Assembly (NCBI GenBank): GCA_946059305.1
Contig: CAMGMU010000004.1
Coordinates: 1-56,686 of the forward strand
Length of the DNA stretch: 56,686 bases
DNA from: an uncultured Bacteroidales bacterium
GTDB lineage: Bacteria > Bacteroidota > Bacteroidia > Bacteroidales > Paludibacteraceae
Direction of reading: 5' to 3'
In this document: positions 48,075 through 56,664 of the stretch, in pieces
How the letters are laid out: every line of letters starts with the position of its first letter
Numbering within the stretch: position 1 is the first letter of the stretch
Made by a program: the position numbers and the translations under genes
Notes under the pieces: model-generated
The model's database searches: none
Seen by the model: only the letters and a program-made list of their open reading frames with translations
Told to the model about the DNA's origin: nothing

Positions 48075-49043
48075 TTGAATACTTTATTTGCGATATTATT
48101 GAGTGTGGTAGTTAGCGCACAAATCGACAGCACAACGCTGATGATTGGCGACCAAACAACCTTGCATTTGAGTGCTACGACCAGCCAAAACGAACATGTG
48201 CTCTTCCCAAATTTGGAAAAGGCGATTGGGCAGGAGATGACAGTAGTGGAACGCACGAACATCGACACCATTCAGGAGAAAGATGGTCGCACCACCTACC
48301 GCCAAGACCTCGTGCTTACTTCCTTCAAAGACACCTTGCTCTATATAGAACCGCTGCCGTTCGTGGTAAACGGCGATACCATCCGTTCCAACTCACTCAG
48401 CGTTAACATCATCATGCCGTTTGATAAAGCCGCTATGGACTCTTCAATGGCCATTACCGACATCAAGCCTGTGATGAAATCACCAATCTGGTGGTGGGGA
48501 ATCATTCGTTGGGTACTTCTCGCTTTGCTCATCGCGGGCATTGGCGTTGGCGCATTGTTCCTCTACCTCTGGTGGGACAAACGCATGCAGCAGAAACAGG
48601 TGGTCATCAAGCCCGAACTGCTCCGTCCGTGTGATGAAGTGGCGCTTGAGAAACTCGATAAAATCAAGCAGGAGAAAGTATGGCTGGCAGGCGAACACAA
48701 ACGCTATTTCTCCGAGCTCACGTTCGTCATCCGTGAGTACATCGGCCGTCGCTACGAGATTCGCTCAACCGAGAAAACATCGGATGAGACGCTTGCAGCC
48801 ATCAAGCCCGTGCTAACAGCGGAGGATCAGAAAGAACTCTATGAGAAACTGCGGAAGATGCTTCAACTCGCCGACCTCGTAAAGTTCGCCAAATGGCAAT
48901 CCACTCCAGACGAAAACGAGACAGCTCTCCTTGTTGCCTATCAGTTTATAAAAGAAACAAAGCCTGTTCTCACTGAAGAAGAGAAAGAAAAATATGCTCC
49001 AATGATGGATGTAGATAGCGAAGAGTTTAATAAGATTGATTAG
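48075..49043 (+). CDS. Bat-operon membrane protein with signal peptide (TTG start)
   Basis: A 322-residue protein always seen, to my knowledge, between the DUF58 gene and batA in Bacteroidetes. Signal peptide MNTLFAILLSVVVSAQ. The start must be TTG at 48075, since an in-frame stop lies at 48060 and no ATG comes between. A periplasmic beta-rich domain follows (residues 20-130). One membrane helix is at about 142-168 (GIIRWVLLALLIAGIGVGALFLYLWW), then a cytoplasmic helical domain with FVIREYIGRRYEI. Function is unknown. The 95-base gap after it carries a TTTCATTC/GAATGAAA hairpin (49075-49097). Confidence 0.85.
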   Translation: MNTLFAILLSVVVSAQIDSTTLMIGDQTTLHLSATTSQNEHVLFPNLEKAIGQEMTVVERTNIDTIQEKDGRTTYRQDLVLTSFKDTLLYIEPLPFVVNGDTIRSNSLSVNIIMPFDKAAMDSSMAITDIKPVMKSPIWWWGIIRWVLLALLIAGIGVGALFLYLWWDKRMQQKQVVIKPELLRPCDEVALEKLDKIKQEKVWLAGEHKRYFSELTFVIREYIGRRYEIRSTEKTSDETLAAIKPVLTAEDQKELYEKLRKMLQLADLVKFAKWQSTPDENETALLVAYQFIKETKPVLTEEEKEKYAPMMDVDSEEFNKID

Positions 49044-49138
49044 AAAATATATTCGCAAACCAAAACTCCATCTTTTTCATTCAATGGTGGAATGAAATCA
49101 TTTAAGTATAATCAGCGCTTTCGTAAGAATATTACGTT

Positions 49139-50125
49139 ATGACTTTTGCATCACCCGGATATTTATTTTTATTACTCCTTCTTGTGCCGATTGTGTTTTG
49201 GTATATATGGGAGTTGCATAAGAGCGACGCCAGCTTGCAGCTATCGGGCATACAGAGCTTGAAAAAGCATCCCAAGTCGGCGCGCATCTACCTGCTTCAT
49301 GTGCCGTTTGTACTGCGTTGTGCCGCTATCGTATTGCTCACAATCTGCCTTGCGCGTCCGCAGTTGTCCAACCGCTGGAGCAAGGAATCAACAGAGGGTA
49401 TTGATATCATGATGGCTATCGATATCTCCGGCACCATGCTGGCTGAGGACCTCCGTCCGAACCGATTGGAAGCCGCCAAACAAGTGGCCACTGAGTTTGT
49501 CAACGACCGTCCAAACGACAATATCGGTTTGGTAGTGTTTGCCGGCGAGAGTTTTACGCAATGCCCGCTCACTACTGACCATGCCGTGCTCATCAACCTC
49601 TTTCAAGCCGTACGCTTCGGCATGATTGATGATGGAACGGCTATCGGCCTTGGGTTGGCGAATGCCGTCAACCGCATGAAAGACAGCCCCACCAAATCGA
49701 AGGTGGTGATTCTTTTAACGGATGGCTCCAACAACTGCGGCGATATCGATCCTATCACGGCAGCGGAGATTGCTAAAACGTTTGGCATCAGAGTGTATGC
49801 CATTGGCGTAGGCTCCAAGGGTGAGGCTCGCGTGCCATATCAGACGCCTATCGGCATACAATACACCACCACCTCCGGCCAGTTTGATGAGGGTACGCTT
49901 CGTCAGATTGCTCAAACAACGGGAGGCGAGTATTTCCGCGCCACCGACAATGCTACCCTCAAGCGCGTGTATCAAGAAATTGATCAGCTCGAAAAAACCA
50001 AGATTCGCGTACGCGAATACAGCAAACGAAGCGAGAACTTCGCACCTTTCCTTTGGGCGGCTATTTGCTGCCTGCTGCTGGAGTTGCTGCTCCGATTCGT
50101 TGTACTTCGTACTATCACTAATTAA
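49139..50125 (+). CDS. batA: Aerotolerance protein BatA, VWA domain membrane protein
   Basis: A 328-residue protein with two N-terminal helices (about 6-22 and 58-75), a VWA domain, and a C-terminal helix (FAPFLWAAICCLLLELLLRF). The metal-site motif DISGTM is present in MMAIDISGTMLAEDLRPNR, with T in FAGESFTQCPLTTD and D in VILLTDGSNNCGD, so metal binding looks intact. In Bacteroides, bat genes improve survival of oxidative stress. It is followed by batB after 8 bases. The two are paralogues with the same layout. Confidence 0.93.
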   Translation: MTFASPGYLFLLLLLVPIVFWYIWELHKSDASLQLSGIQSLKKHPKSARIYLLHVPFVLRCAAIVLLTICLARPQLSNRWSKESTEGIDIMMAIDISGTMLAEDLRPNRLEAAKQVATEFVNDRPNDNIGLVVFAGESFTQCPLTTDHAVLINLFQAVRFGMIDDGTAIGLGLANAVNRMKDSPTKSKVVILLTDGSNNCGDIDPITAAEIAKTFGIRVYAIGVGSKGEARVPYQTPIGIQYTTTSGQFDEGTLRQIAQTTGGEYFRATDNATLKRVYQEIDQLEKTKIRVREYSKRSENFAPFLWAAICCLLLELLLRFVVLRTITN

Positions 50126-50133
50126 TATCAGAC

Positions 50134-51159
50134 ATGTTTAGATTCGCACATATCGAATTCTTATGGTTGCTACTGGCCATTCCCGTGCTGGTAGCTCTAC
50201 ATATTTGGATTACGCGCAGAAAACGCCAACAACTGCAACTGTTTGGGGACCCTGAGCTTATGGCAGAACTCATGCCGAACGCATCGAGAATCCGCCCGCA
50301 CGTGAAATTCGCTCTGATGCTCACAGCCCTATCACTCCTTATAATAGGCATCGCTCGCCCGCAATACGGCACTAAAGAGCAAACGGTTAAAAGGCAAGGA
50401 ATAGAGGTAATGATAGCCTTGGATATATCTAACTCCATGCTCGCGGAGGACGTAGCGCCCAACCGCCTGGAGCGCGCCAAACAGATGCTATCCAAACTTG
50501 TTGACCAGATGGTGGACGATAAGCTCGGCTTGGTCGTTTTTGCAGGCGATGCGTTTACGCAAATCCCTATCACTTGCGATTATGTGAGCGCCAAAATGTA
50601 TCTGCAGAGCATCACGCCCGAATTGATTCCCGCTCAGGGTACGGCCATCGGCAAAGCCATCTCCACCTGCGTAAGTGCTTTTGGCGCAGAAGATACCGAT
50701 AAGAGCCGCGCTATCATCCTCATCACCGATGGCGAAAACCACGAAGATGACGCACAAGCTGCCGCAAAAATGGCCAAGGAGAAGGGCATCCACGTGTTTG
50801 TGGTAGGTATCGGTAAACCCGAGGGAAGCCCTATTCCTGACGGACGTGGAGGATTTAAGAAAGACAGACAAGGAACAGTGGTTGTGAGCCGACTGAGCGA
50901 GGACATGTGTCAGGAAGTGGCAGCAGCGGGAGGAGGCATGTATGTACGTGCAGACAACTCCAATACCGCTACTCGAGCACTTGAGAAAGAAATTGACAAG
51001 CTCGGCAAACAGGAAATCGAGACGAAGGTTTATTCAGATTACAACGAGCAGTATCAATCCTTCATTTTCATCGCACTTTTACTGCTCGTAATCGACTTCT
51101 TCATTTTCAGCAGAAAGAATAAATCCATCAGCAGAATCAATCTTTTTGGAGATAAATAA
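50134..51159 (+). CDS. batB: Aerotolerance protein BatB, VWA domain membrane protein
   Basis: A 341-residue paralogue of BatA. Two N-terminal helices (about 7-24 and 52-68), a VWA domain with MIDAS residues in VMIALDISNSMLAEDV, VFAGDAFTQIPITCD and IILITDGENHEDD, and a C-terminal helix FIFIALLLLVIDFFIF. It likely forms a membrane complex with BatA and is worked on by the MoxR ATPase (inference from MoxR-VWA systems). The batC ATG follows one base after its stop. Confidence 0.93.
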   Translation: MFRFAHIEFLWLLLAIPVLVALHIWITRRKRQQLQLFGDPELMAELMPNASRIRPHVKFALMLTALSLLIIGIARPQYGTKEQTVKRQGIEVMIALDISNSMLAEDVAPNRLERAKQMLSKLVDQMVDDKLGLVVFAGDAFTQIPITCDYVSAKMYLQSITPELIPAQGTAIGKAISTCVSAFGAEDTDKSRAIILITDGENHEDDAQAAAKMAKEKGIHVFVVGIGKPEGSPIPDGRGGFKKDRQGTVVVSRLSEDMCQEVAAAGGGMYVRADNSNTATRALEKEIDKLGKQEIETKVYSDYNEQYQSFIFIALLLLVIDFFIFSRKNKSISRINLFGDK

Positions 51160-51160
51160 C

Positions 51161-51928
51161 ATGAGAAAAATCGTTTTCAGCCTTCTTGCTCTGACGCTTG
51201 CGTTGCCCATGATGGCGCAGCAGGAGTTTTCGAGCGTATGGAAAGGCAACAAAGAATATAACAAGGAGAAATACGCCGAAGCTGAGGTGGAATATCGTAA
51301 AGGGTTGGAGAAAAATGCCGACTCGTTTGAGGCACATTTCAATCTTGGCGATGCGCTGTTCCGCCAAGAGAAATACGCAGAGGCGCTCAATGAATGGCAG
51401 CGTGCGGCCCAGTTCATTCAGCCAGAAGAGGGTAAATACTCGGAGGCCGATAAGAAGAAATTGGCGCAGGTTTATCACAACATGGGCAACGCGCTCTACA
51501 TGCAGGAGGACTACGGCAAAGCCGTAGAAGCCTTCAAGCAGAGTTTGATAGCCAACCCTAAAGACGATGAGACGCGCTATAACCTCGTCAAGGCGCTTTC
51601 CATGCTTCAGCAACAGCAACAAGAGCAACAGCAGCAGCAAGAGCAGCAACAGCAGAAGAAAAATCAAGACAAGCAGCAGCAAGATCAGCAGCAACAGCAG
51701 CAAAACCAAGAGCAACAGCAACAAAACCAAGAGCAACAAGACGAAAATCAAGAGCAGGAACAGCAAGAGGATCAGCAGCAACAGCAGGAGGCTAACCCCA
51801 ACGAGATGAATCGCGAGCAGGCTGAACAGATTCTGCAAGCCTTGCAGCAAGACGAACAAGAAACGCAAGAGAAAGCCAAGCAGCAGCAAATACAGAACTC
51901 CAAATTCCGTACAGATAAAGACTGGTAA
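51161..51928 (+). CDS. batC: BatC, TPR protein with a glutamine-rich tail
   Basis: A 255-residue exported protein. Signal peptide MRKIVFSLLALTLALPMMAQ is only sensible from the ATG at 51161, not the in-frame ATG five codons earlier inside batB. Three tetratricopeptide repeats cover about 20-145 (YAEAEVEYRKGLEKNADSFE, YAEALNEWQRA, YGKAVEAFKQSL). From about 147 to 215 the chain is almost only Q, E, N, K and D, encoded by mixed CAG/CAA codons. A helical end follows (REQAEQILQALQQDEQETQE). Q-rich linkers are common in BatC, but this one is long and its DNA is repeat-prone. Confidence 0.9.
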   Translation: MRKIVFSLLALTLALPMMAQQEFSSVWKGNKEYNKEKYAEAEVEYRKGLEKNADSFEAHFNLGDALFRQEKYAEALNEWQRAAQFIQPEEGKYSEADKKKLAQVYHNMGNALYMQEDYGKAVEAFKQSLIANPKDDETRYNLVKALSMLQQQQQEQQQQQEQQQQKKNQDKQQQDQQQQQQNQEQQQQNQEQQDENQEQEQQEDQQQQQEANPNEMNREQAEQILQALQQDEQETQEKAKQQQIQNSKFRTDKDW

Positions 51929-51936
51929 ATTACGTT

Positions 51937-53802
51937 ATGATGAAACGATATCAAACAATAGGATTGCTTATTGTGCTCTTTATGGGAGCCATGAGCGCGT
52001 GGGCGGAAGATGTTGTCTTTCAAGCCAACGCCCCCAAGCAGGTAGTGCTCGGAAGACCCTTCCAAATCAGTTACACGGTCAACCAGCGCGCGAAGGATCT
52101 TCGTGCACCGGAAATGGTGGACTTCGATGTACTGGCAGGACCTTACACCAGCCAATCATCGAGCACCTCATTCGTCAACGGAAAACGCACTTCCGTCTTT
52201 AATCTAACCTTCACCTACACCATCATGGCGCAGAAAGAAGGCACGTTCAGCATTGCACCTGCTACCATCATGGTGGGCGGAAATCAATATCGAAGCAACG
52301 GATTGAAAATCACCGTCTTGCCGCCCGATGAAGAGGACAACAGCTCCAATGCCAACGCAGGGGGCAATAGTGCCAACGCAAGGGGCAATGGTTCTAAAAG
52401 TTCCAACAGTTCCAATAGCGGTAGCACTCTTTCCGGAGAAAATATCTTCATGAAAACCATCGTGAGCAAGACGAAGGTGAAAGAGCAAGAGTGTATCTTA
52501 CTCCAATATAAGATATATTGGGCAGGCGTTGATCTCGCACAATTTACGAACAACACCAAGATTCCTGAGTTTAAGGGTTTTCTGAAGCAGGATCTTGAGC
52601 AGGGCGAGATTCAGACCAACTTAGAGCATTACAATGGCCGCAATTACAACACGGCTGTCATTTATCAGACGCTCCTATATCCTCAGCGCGCAGGTGAGGT
52701 GAAGATTGAGCCGGCCAGCTTTGAAGCCGTTCTCCGCGTGCAGAATCGCGCGCAAGTACGCTCTATCTTCGATGATTTCTTTGGCTCATATACCACTGTC
52801 ACCAAGGTACTCAATGCGCCCGGTACGACAATCCAGGTGAGTAGTCTGCCCAGCGGCAAACCAGAGGGATTCTCGAGTGGTGTAGGCCAGTTCACTATCC
52901 AATCATCCATTACCAGCCAAGACATCACCACCAACGATGCCGTCACCATCCGCCTTACTATTCAAGGTACAGGCAACATGAAACTGCTGAAGACCCCCTC
53001 AGTGGATTGGCCAGAAGGGTTTGAGGTGTATGACCCTAAGGTTCAGAACAATTTCAAGAGCACGCCTTCAGGTGTAAGCGGCACCAAGTCCATTGAGTAT
53101 CTGGCAATAGCACGAGCTGCAGGTGACTATACCATTCCTCCTATCCTATTCTCGTATTACGATACGCAAGCGGGCGAATACCGCGTGCTTCAAACGCCCG
53201 AATATACGGTTCACGTAGCACGTGGTGCTGCCGATCCGTCGCAGCAGACGGTGGTTAATACGTTTGTTGACAAAGAAGATATCCGTCAGCTTGGTACTGA
53301 CATCCGCTATATTCACACCGCGGCATTGCCGGCAGTTCGCGAACCCCTTCTCAGCGGTTTCACTGGCCTCTGGTGGCTCTTTTACCTCGTGCCTGCCCTA
53401 CTTGCATGCCTCTTGTTTGTGCTTTTCAGAAAGCGTATACGAGAGAATGCCGATGAGGCACGCGTGCGCTATAAGAAAGCCGGAAAGGTGGCGCAGAAAC
53501 GGCTGAAGAAAGCCAAGAAACTGATGATCGAATCCAATGCCGCTTTCTATGAGGAAATCGAGCGTGCTGCATGGACATATCTCTCTGATCGACTGAGTAT
53601 TCCTACTGCGGAGCTCAATAAGGATAATATTGCGGAGATTTTGCGCGCCAAAGGCACTGCCGAAGCGCTTATTCAGCAGGTGCGCGAAGTGCTCTCTACG
53701 GCAGAGTTTGCGCGCTATGCACCATCTGCTGCTGGCTCCATGCAAGATCTCTATAGCAACACTGAATCACTCATCAATGCACTCGAAGATGCCAAATTAT
53801 AA
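51937..53802 (+). CDS. batD: Aerotolerance protein BatD
   Basis: A 621-residue exported protein. Signal peptide MMKRYQTIGLLIVLFMGAMSAWA. A large periplasmic region of beta-sandwich repeats has AN(A)PKQVVLGRPFQISYTVN, GTFSIAPATIMVGGNQYRSN and a Gly/Ser/Asn linker (about 130-165), then YQTLLYPQRAGEVKIEPASF and RAAGDYTIPPILFSYYD. A membrane helix is at about 468-490 (LWWLFYLVPALLACLLFVLF), followed by a cytoplasmic helical tail. This is the standard BatD layout. Two ATGs are adjacent at 51937. It is 8 bases after batC and 6 before batE. Confidence 0.92.
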   Translation: MMKRYQTIGLLIVLFMGAMSAWAEDVVFQANAPKQVVLGRPFQISYTVNQRAKDLRAPEMVDFDVLAGPYTSQSSSTSFVNGKRTSVFNLTFTYTIMAQKEGTFSIAPATIMVGGNQYRSNGLKITVLPPDEEDNSSNANAGGNSANARGNGSKSSNSSNSGSTLSGENIFMKTIVSKTKVKEQECILLQYKIYWAGVDLAQFTNNTKIPEFKGFLKQDLEQGEIQTNLEHYNGRNYNTAVIYQTLLYPQRAGEVKIEPASFEAVLRVQNRAQVRSIFDDFFGSYTTVTKVLNAPGTTIQVSSLPSGKPEGFSSGVGQFTIQSSITSQDITTNDAVTIRLTIQGTGNMKLLKTPSVDWPEGFEVYDPKVQNNFKSTPSGVSGTKSIEYLAIARAAGDYTIPPILFSYYDTQAGEYRVLQTPEYTVHVARGAADPSQQTVVNTFVDKEDIRQLGTDIRYIHTAALPAVREPLLSGFTGLWWLFYLVPALLACLLFVLFRKRIRENADEARVRYKKAGKVAQKRLKKAKKLMIESNAAFYEEIERAAWTYLSDRLSIPTAELNKDNIAEILRAKGTAEALIQQVREVLSTAEFARYAPSAAGSMQDLYSNTESLINALEDAKL

Positions 53803-53808
53803 AACGAT

Positions 53809-54576
53809 ATGAAACACATTGCAATCAAGCTCATCCATATATGTATGCTCGCGATGGTGAGCATCGGACTCGCTGCACAGACAGCATGGGAAACAGCCAA
53901 TCAGCATTATGCCGATGGTCAATACGAGGAAGCGATTATCGGTTATGAAAACCTGCTTCAGGATCCGTCAGTCAGAGCAGAAGCACGCGCAGAGGTGCTC
54001 TATAATTTGGGGAATGCGTATTTTAAAACGGGCGAAAATGCACGCGCCATCCTCGCTTATGAGCGTTGCTTGCGCCTCAATCCGCGCCATCAAGACGCCC
54101 AACATAATCTTCAGTTTGCTCAGGCGCGTATTATCGATAATATTGAGGATTATCAACCATTTTTCCTCCTCCAATGGGCGCAAACAGTGCGCGGGTGGCA
54201 GGGAGAAGAAGCTTGGTTACTCTGGTCAGTTGCGCTCTTTATCCTCTGCCTTGTAGGGATGTTTATTTTCGCATTCATGCGGCAGCTGATCCTCCGCAAG
54301 ACGGCATTTTACACGGGCGTGGCTGCATTCTGCTTCTCGCTCATTGCACTCTGGTGCGGACTCTCGCTTCATCATCGCGACCTAATCAAAGAAGAGGCTA
54401 TTATCGTGCAGGGGGTGGTAAACGCCAAATCGTCGCCTGACAAATCCGGTACTGACCTTTTTGTGCTCCACGAGGGTACGAAAGTGCATATTGGTGACCG
54501 CGTAGGCGAATGGTGCGAGATTCGCGTGGGTAATAATATCGGCTGGATTCGTCAATCGGCACTTGAACAAATCTAA
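53809..54576 (+). CDS. batE: Aerotolerance protein BatE, TPR and SH3 domains
   Basis: A 255-residue protein. Signal peptide (HIAIKLIHICMLAMVSIGLAAQ), two TPR repeats at about 27-105 (YADGQYEEAIIGYENLL, YNLGNAYFKTGENARAILAY), and two membrane helices around 135-185 (LLWSVALFILCLVGMFIFAF, TGVAAFCFSLIALWCGLSL). A C-terminal bacterial SH3 domain follows (GVVNAKSSPDKSGTDLFVLHEGTKV, WCEIRVGNNIGWIRQSALE). It completes the moxR-DUF58-batABCDE set. The SH3 part faces outward and may bind cell wall (family inference). Confidence 0.92.
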   Translation: MKHIAIKLIHICMLAMVSIGLAAQTAWETANQHYADGQYEEAIIGYENLLQDPSVRAEARAEVLYNLGNAYFKTGENARAILAYERCLRLNPRHQDAQHNLQFAQARIIDNIEDYQPFFLLQWAQTVRGWQGEEAWLLWSVALFILCLVGMFIFAFMRQLILRKTAFYTGVAAFCFSLIALWCGLSLHHRDLIKEEAIIVQGVVNAKSSPDKSGTDLFVLHEGTKVHIGDRVGEWCEIRVGNNIGWIRQSALEQI

Positions 54577-54582
54577 TAGGCT

Positions 54583-55230
54583 ATGGACATCTCCATCCTC
54601 CTCGCTTTCAATGGTGCCCATACGCCAGCACTCGATAAGCTCATGTGGTGGTTCAGCATGCCTACCAACGCCCTTTGGCTGACTATCTACGTACTGCTCA
54701 TCATCGCTATCGTTTGGCTCTACCGAGGGCAAAACCTTACGGATTATTCAAAGGGCAATTCGTTCCGCTCGTGGCTGCCGCTCATCGGAGCGCTCGTTGC
54801 CATTGCGTTGGCAGTGGGGCTGGCTGATTACATCAGTTCAGGCATCCTCAAACCATGGGTAGGACGCTTGCGTCCCACGCACGAACCCGCACTCGACGGC
54901 ATGTTGCATATCGTGAATAACTATCGAGGAGGGCTATACGGATTCCCGTCTTCCCATGCGGCAAACACGATGGCCGTCACCCTGATCGTCTGGCTACTCT
55001 GTGGCGTGCATCGGTATCGCTCAGTGGGTCGCACCACAATGCGTCCATTCATCAATGGAGCCGGTATCGCATTGCTCATCATCTACGTGCTGCCCAACTG
55101 CATCAGCCGGATCTACCTCGGTGTGCACTACCCTTCTGACGTCATCGTGGGCTTACTGATTGGGGCACTCACGGCCCTCTTTGCCTTCGGGCTGTTTAAA
55201 CTGTTATTAAGGAAAATACTCATTCATTAA
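54583..55230 (+). CDS. PAP2-family membrane phosphatase
   Basis: A 215-residue integral membrane protein with about five helices. The three PAP2 motifs are present: KPWVGRLRPT (K-x6-RP, near 95-104), FPSSHAANTMAVTL (PSxH, near 128) and SRIYLGVHYPSDVIVG (SR-x5-H-x3-D, near 174-187). Likely substrates are undecaprenyl pyrophosphate or lipid-A/phospholipid phosphates at the outer face of the inner membrane; the sequence cannot tell which. It is joined to batE (6-base gap) and precedes udk by 12 bases, so it rides on the bat transcript. Confidence 0.92.
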   Translation: MDISILLAFNGAHTPALDKLMWWFSMPTNALWLTIYVLLIIAIVWLYRGQNLTDYSKGNSFRSWLPLIGALVAIALAVGLADYISSGILKPWVGRLRPTHEPALDGMLHIVNNYRGGLYGFPSSHAANTMAVTLIVWLLCGVHRYRSVGRTTMRPFINGAGIALLIIYVLPNCISRIYLGVHYPSDVIVGLLIGALTALFAFGLFKLLLRKILIH

Positions 55231-55242
55231 ATCGCATATATC

Positions 55243-55872
55243 ATGACAATTATTGGCATTGCCGGTGGAACCGGTTCGGGAAAAACAACTGTAGTAAGAA
55301 AAATCGTAGAGGCGCTGCCCGAATGCAGTGTTGCGATTATTCCGCAAGATTCGTATTATAAAGATCAGAGTCATATTCCTTTGGAGGACCGCCGGAAAAC
55401 CAATTTTGATCACCCCGATGCTTTCGAGTGGCCGCTTTTCGTGAAGCAAATCCACGATTTGAAAGAGGGTCGTGCCATCGAGCAACCCGTCTATTCGTAT
55501 ATCATCAATACGCGGCTCAAGGAGACCATTCATATCGAACCCAAAGACGTGATTATCGTAGAGGGAATCATGGCGCTTTACGACAAGGACATGCGCGATT
55601 TGATGGACTTGAAGATATTCGTGGATACGCCTGCTGATGAACGTATGTTGCGCGTGTTCGTACGCGACATTGCAGAGCGTGACCAGCAGTTTGATATTCT
55701 TGTAGATAAATACCGCAACGTGCTCAAGCCCATGCACGATCAATATATCGAGCCCACGAAGCAGTATGCGGATATCCTCATCCCCAATGGTGGCGACAAT
55801 GCCAAGGCTATCGCCATGTTGCAGCAGTACGTCCGTTCGTTCGCCCGAGAGCTCGATATGAGAAAACAATAA
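55243..55872 (+). CDS. udk: Uridine kinase
   Basis: A 209-residue salvage enzyme that phosphorylates uridine and cytidine with ATP or GTP. The P-loop is GIAGGTGSGKTTVVRKI at the start. FDHPDAFEWPLF, PVYSYIINTRL, IIVEGIMALYDKDMRDLMD and FVDTPADERMLRVFVRDIAERD are all family marks. Length is normal. It is the only pyrimidine salvage gene in the window, about 25 kb from the de novo cluster. It ends the plus-strand run. Confidence 0.95.
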   Translation: MTIIGIAGGTGSGKTTVVRKIVEALPECSVAIIPQDSYYKDQSHIPLEDRRKTNFDHPDAFEWPLFVKQIHDLKEGRAIEQPVYSYIINTRLKETIHIEPKDVIIVEGIMALYDKDMRDLMDLKIFVDTPADERMLRVFVRDIAERDQQFDILVDKYRNVLKPMHDQYIEPTKQYADILIPNGGDNAKAIAMLQQYVRSFARELDMRKQ

Positions 55873-55903
55873 GTTCACTATTCTTCTGTCAATGCCCTTT
55901 GTA

Positions 55904-55985
55904 CTGAAAAAGGTTGACTCGTTTACGGATGTCGTTTCTTAATAATCGTACATTGTTGACACGTTTCCTGAAAAGGTTGACTCGT
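55904..55985. repeat. Direct repeat CTGAAAAAGGTTGACTCGT after udk
   Basis: CTGAAAAAGGTTGACTCGT (55904-55922) recurs with one A less at 55968-55985, and GTTGACACGTTT between them (near 55955) is a partial third copy. Spacing is about 64 bases. It sits between the conserved plus-strand operon and the prophage-like remnants. It may mark an insertion boundary, but no transposase is present. Confidence 0.6.
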
Positions 55986-55992
55986 ATTTTAA

Positions 55993-56011
55993 ATAAGAAA
56001 TTATTTCTTAT
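55993..56011. terminator. A/T-rich palindrome between convergent genes
   Basis: ATAAGAAAT-T-ATTTCTTAT is a perfect nine-pair inverted repeat that overlaps the stop codon of the minus-strand gene. It has a weak A/T stem and no classic U-run, so termination is only a suggestion. It lies between converging transcripts, where one would expect a shared terminator. Confidence 0.35.
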
Positions 56012-56499
56012 CGGAACTTGCGGAGGAGGCGGAGGAGCCAAACGAGGAGGATGCCGATATCGAGCCAAAAAGCGAAATGCGCACAGCGGTCGAACCAGTT
56101 GGGAGGGCGCTCTACTTCCTTCACTTCGCGGACGGTTACCGGATACGGAACGGAGTCGCGATGAACGATCCGAATGGTATCGTGCAGCAGCCTATAGCGG
56201 TACTCTACCGAGCGGTCTTTGACGAAGACCGTGTCCGCTGCAGATGGTCTCAGCGGGTTCAATGGGTTCAAATGGTATTCCGTTTGGCGGTCGCGATAAA
56301 CGTACACGCTATCCAGCCGAACGTCATGTACGACCAACGTATCGCGGATGCGCACCTCCGGTACTGCCAGCAGAGACTGCTCCGAGCGGCACGAACACAT
56401 ACTCAGGCACACTGCCGCTATGCCCAATGCGAGCGCTATCAGAAAAACGAGGTCGCGCTTTGCAGAATTTTTTACGTGAGAAATCATACGAATAATCAT
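56008..56499 (-). CDS. Prophage-type DS/DT-rich signal-anchored protein
   Basis: A 163-residue protein. An N-terminal hydrophobic segment (DLVFLIALALGIAAVCLSMC) ends in CLSMCSCRSEQ, which could be a lipobox. The middle is charged, with repeated D-T/S-hydrophobic strings (IRDTLVVHDVRLDSVYVYRD, DTVFVKD, HDTIRIVHRDSVPYPV). VERPPNWFDR and a C-terminal helix (FWLDIGILLVWLLRLLRKF) follow. This pattern is common in Bacteroides prophage lysis regions beside a peptidoglycan hydrolase, where a spanin-like role is plausible but unproven. The start may be the ATG at 56499 or at 56484. An M15 peptidase remnant lies 24 bases upstream. Confidence 0.6.
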   Translation of the reverse strand: MIIRMISHVKNSAKRDLVFLIALALGIAAVCLSMCSCRSEQSLLAVPEVRIRDTLVVHDVRLDSVYVYRDRQTEYHLNPLNPLRPSAADTVFVKDRSVEYRYRLLHDTIRIVHRDSVPYPVTVREVKEVERPPNWFDRCAHFAFWLDIGILLVWLLRLLRKFR

Positions 56500-56523
56500 A
56501 AAAAACAGTTAATAAAACAAAAA

Positions 56524-56664
56524 TCAGTTCTTCAGAAGAAAATGGATGACCTGATGGCGGTTCTGCGTGCGGTCGGACTTACAACTCACGTGTATCCAAT
56601 AAATCTGCCGGTTGGCTGTTTCCTTGATGAGCTGATGGTTATCAAAAACTTTGGATAACGACCA
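56524..56664 (-). pseudogene. C-terminal remnant of an M15-type peptidase (endolysin-like)
   Basis: The minus strand encodes FDNHQLIKETANRQIYWIHV, followed by SCKSDRTQNRHQVIHF and a stop at 56526-56524. WIHVS with a following NRxQV is the zinc-ligand end of D-Ala-D-Ala carboxypeptidase-like M15 peptidases, which serve as endolysins in many Bacteroidales phages. In the same frame TGA and TAA stand just upstream (near 56665-56670) and no start codon follows them. A different frame reads on as SFDNGRYPKF, so a frameshift or truncation is likely. The window ends here, so the upstream part cannot be checked. Confidence 0.45.

Noticed and set aside
56077-56658. Plus-strand frame of 193 codons at the right edge
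   Set aside because: Antisense to the DS/DT-rich protein, which has a signal segment and a recognisable repeat pattern.
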